A stretch of 14,223 nt of DNA from Chrysochromulina parva (taxonomy: Eukaryota > Haptophyta > Prymnesiales > Chrysochromulinaceae). The notes under the pieces are model-generated. The model did not search any database and was not told the DNA's origin. It saw only the letters and a program-made list of their open reading frames with translations. The position numbers and the translations under genes are program-made. Of this stretch, positions 13,572 to 14,223 are shown piece after piece (the first letter of the stretch is position 1; the number at the start of each line of letters is the position of its first letter). The DNA lies in the NCBI GenBank assembly GCA_002887195.1, contig PJAB01001472.1, positions 1 to 14,223 of the forward strand, written 5' to 3'.

Positions 13572-14223
13572 CTACTCGGCGCTCAGCACGCGCCACGACG
13601 AGGACGCGGGTGGCATGGCCTGCGCCACGCGCTCCGCCGTCTTGGGCGCCGCGCCGTGCAAGATGAACAAGAAGAGATCCCACAGGCTCTCCGCGTCCGC
13701 CGAGGGCGCCGTCCCGAGCTGCGCGCCGCCGCCACCGCCGGTGGCGGCCGCGGCGGCGGCGGCAGCTCGACTGCTCGCGCGCACCTGATGAGGGACGCAA
13801 TAGTTGGTCATCATTGGTCATCAGTGGTCATCAGCACACAGCGCTCGACTGCTCGCGCGCACCTGATGAGGGAAGCAATCATTGGTCATCAGTGGTCATC
13901 AGTGGTCATCAGCACACAGCGCTCGACTGCTCGCGCGCGCACCTGATGAGGGACGCCATCGGAGGCAATCAGAGCACTTCCGCCTTGGCACTCAACGGCT
14001 CGAGCGCACCTCGGCAAATTCCTCCGAGGCTGCTAGGATGATGGCTCCGGTGGCGGTCACGGCAAAGGTGGAGACGAGGTAGACCGCGGCGATGTCGAGC
14101 TTAAGTAGCCCCTCGGGCAAGGTGCTCAGGCCCGTCAGGTAGCGCGAGGGGAAGGACCACACGCCCTGCTGCTGCCCCACGCAGTCGATGCACACCGTCC
14201 ACATCCCCGGCGGCAGCCAACTC
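13572..14223 (-). CDS. C-terminal part of a membrane protein, two exons, 5' end beyond the window
   Basis: Exons 14223-14010 and 13784-13572, joined in phase 0 (AASEEFAE|VRASSRAA), stop TAG. The visible exon starts SWLPPGMWTVCIDCVGQQQGVW, then LSTLPEGLLKLDIAAVYLVSTFAVTATGAIILAAS, which is one clear transmembrane helix. A W-GMW-C pattern followed by a loop and an LP before a helix recalls the first extracellular loop and second helix of PMP22/claudin-like four-helix proteins, though the Cys spacing does not fit well. Exon 2 has an Ala/Gly run, then SLWDLFLFILHG (short hydrophobic) and a C-terminal tail. Membrane protein is likely; the claudin-like label is tentative. Confidence 0.55.
13785..14009 (-). 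other. Intron made of three head-to-tail 78-bp units
   Basis: 225-bp GT-AG intron, donor GCCGAG|GTGCGCTCGAGC and acceptor CCTCATCAG|GTGCGCGCGAGC. The block GTGCGCGCGAGCAGTCGAGC recurs with plus-strand starts at 13765 (exon 2 copy), 13843 and 13921, exactly 78 bp apart, and a diverged fourth copy forms the donor. Each block is preceded by CATCAG, so every unit junction reads CAG|GTGCG. Between blocks are CTGATGACC repeats. Confidence 0.9.

Noticed and set aside
7132..14009. Hammerhead ribozyme or C/D snoRNA signals (CUGAUGA occurs repeatedly in introns)
   Set aside because: The hammerhead GAAA box and stems are not near, and the snoRNA C box needs a purine before UGAUGA; the repeats read CUGAUGA. 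A branchpoint-like role fits better.

Overview
The window looks like nuclear DNA of a flagellated, GC-rich unicellular eukaryote, most likely a marine alga such as a haptophyte or related lineage (organism assignment is low confidence). The evidence is spliced genes with GT-AG introns, two cilium/centriole-type genes (a centrin-like protein and an STPGR/SHIPPO-type protein), a leishmanolysin-type peptidase, a Hedgehog-type Hint domain, an N-myristoylation/IQ protein, and no bacterial operon features. All seven genes I can support lie on the minus strand. Both end genes run off the window.

Layout on the plus coordinate: 1-1620, an ATP-grasp enzyme with three phase-0 exons, cut off at the left edge. 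1888-2439, a divergent centrin. 2602-3753, a Pro-Gly-rich (STPGR) ciliary-type protein. 5538-7993, a four-exon leishmanolysin (M8) peptidase. 4329-5537, an open stretch in the same frame as the peptidase's last exon, holding a Ser/Pro linker and a C-terminal Hint domain and separated from it only by one TGA. 8026-8800, a satellite-like array upstream of the peptidase start. 9401-10633, a glycosyltransferase-like protein of unknown function. 11473-13041, a protein starting MGACSSKK with an IQ motif. 13572-14223, the end of a membrane protein with one intron.

The most striking signal is in the introns. Six internal introns can be placed in three unrelated genes by protein-family logic plus GT-AG sites. 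Many are built from tandem copies of a CTGATGACC-like motif (sense strand). In four of the six, the first 9-20 bases of the intron repeat the first bases of the next exon, so the donor GT sits in one copy and the acceptor is a CAG directly before the other copy. One of these splits the peptidase's HExxH zinc-binding motif and carries an exact 11-bp direct repeat. Another is a head-to-tail stack of three units, each boundary reading CAG|GTGCGC. This is the pattern expected of introner-type intron gain (mobile introns that create their own splice sites with a target duplication), or of intron birth by tandem exon duplication. I consider it the candidate undescribed system here.

Second in interest is the possible protease-Hint fusion: a secreted metallopeptidase followed by a Pro-rich stalk and a self-cleaving Hedgehog-type domain. 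An 87-bp intron that would remove the in-frame stop can be drawn.
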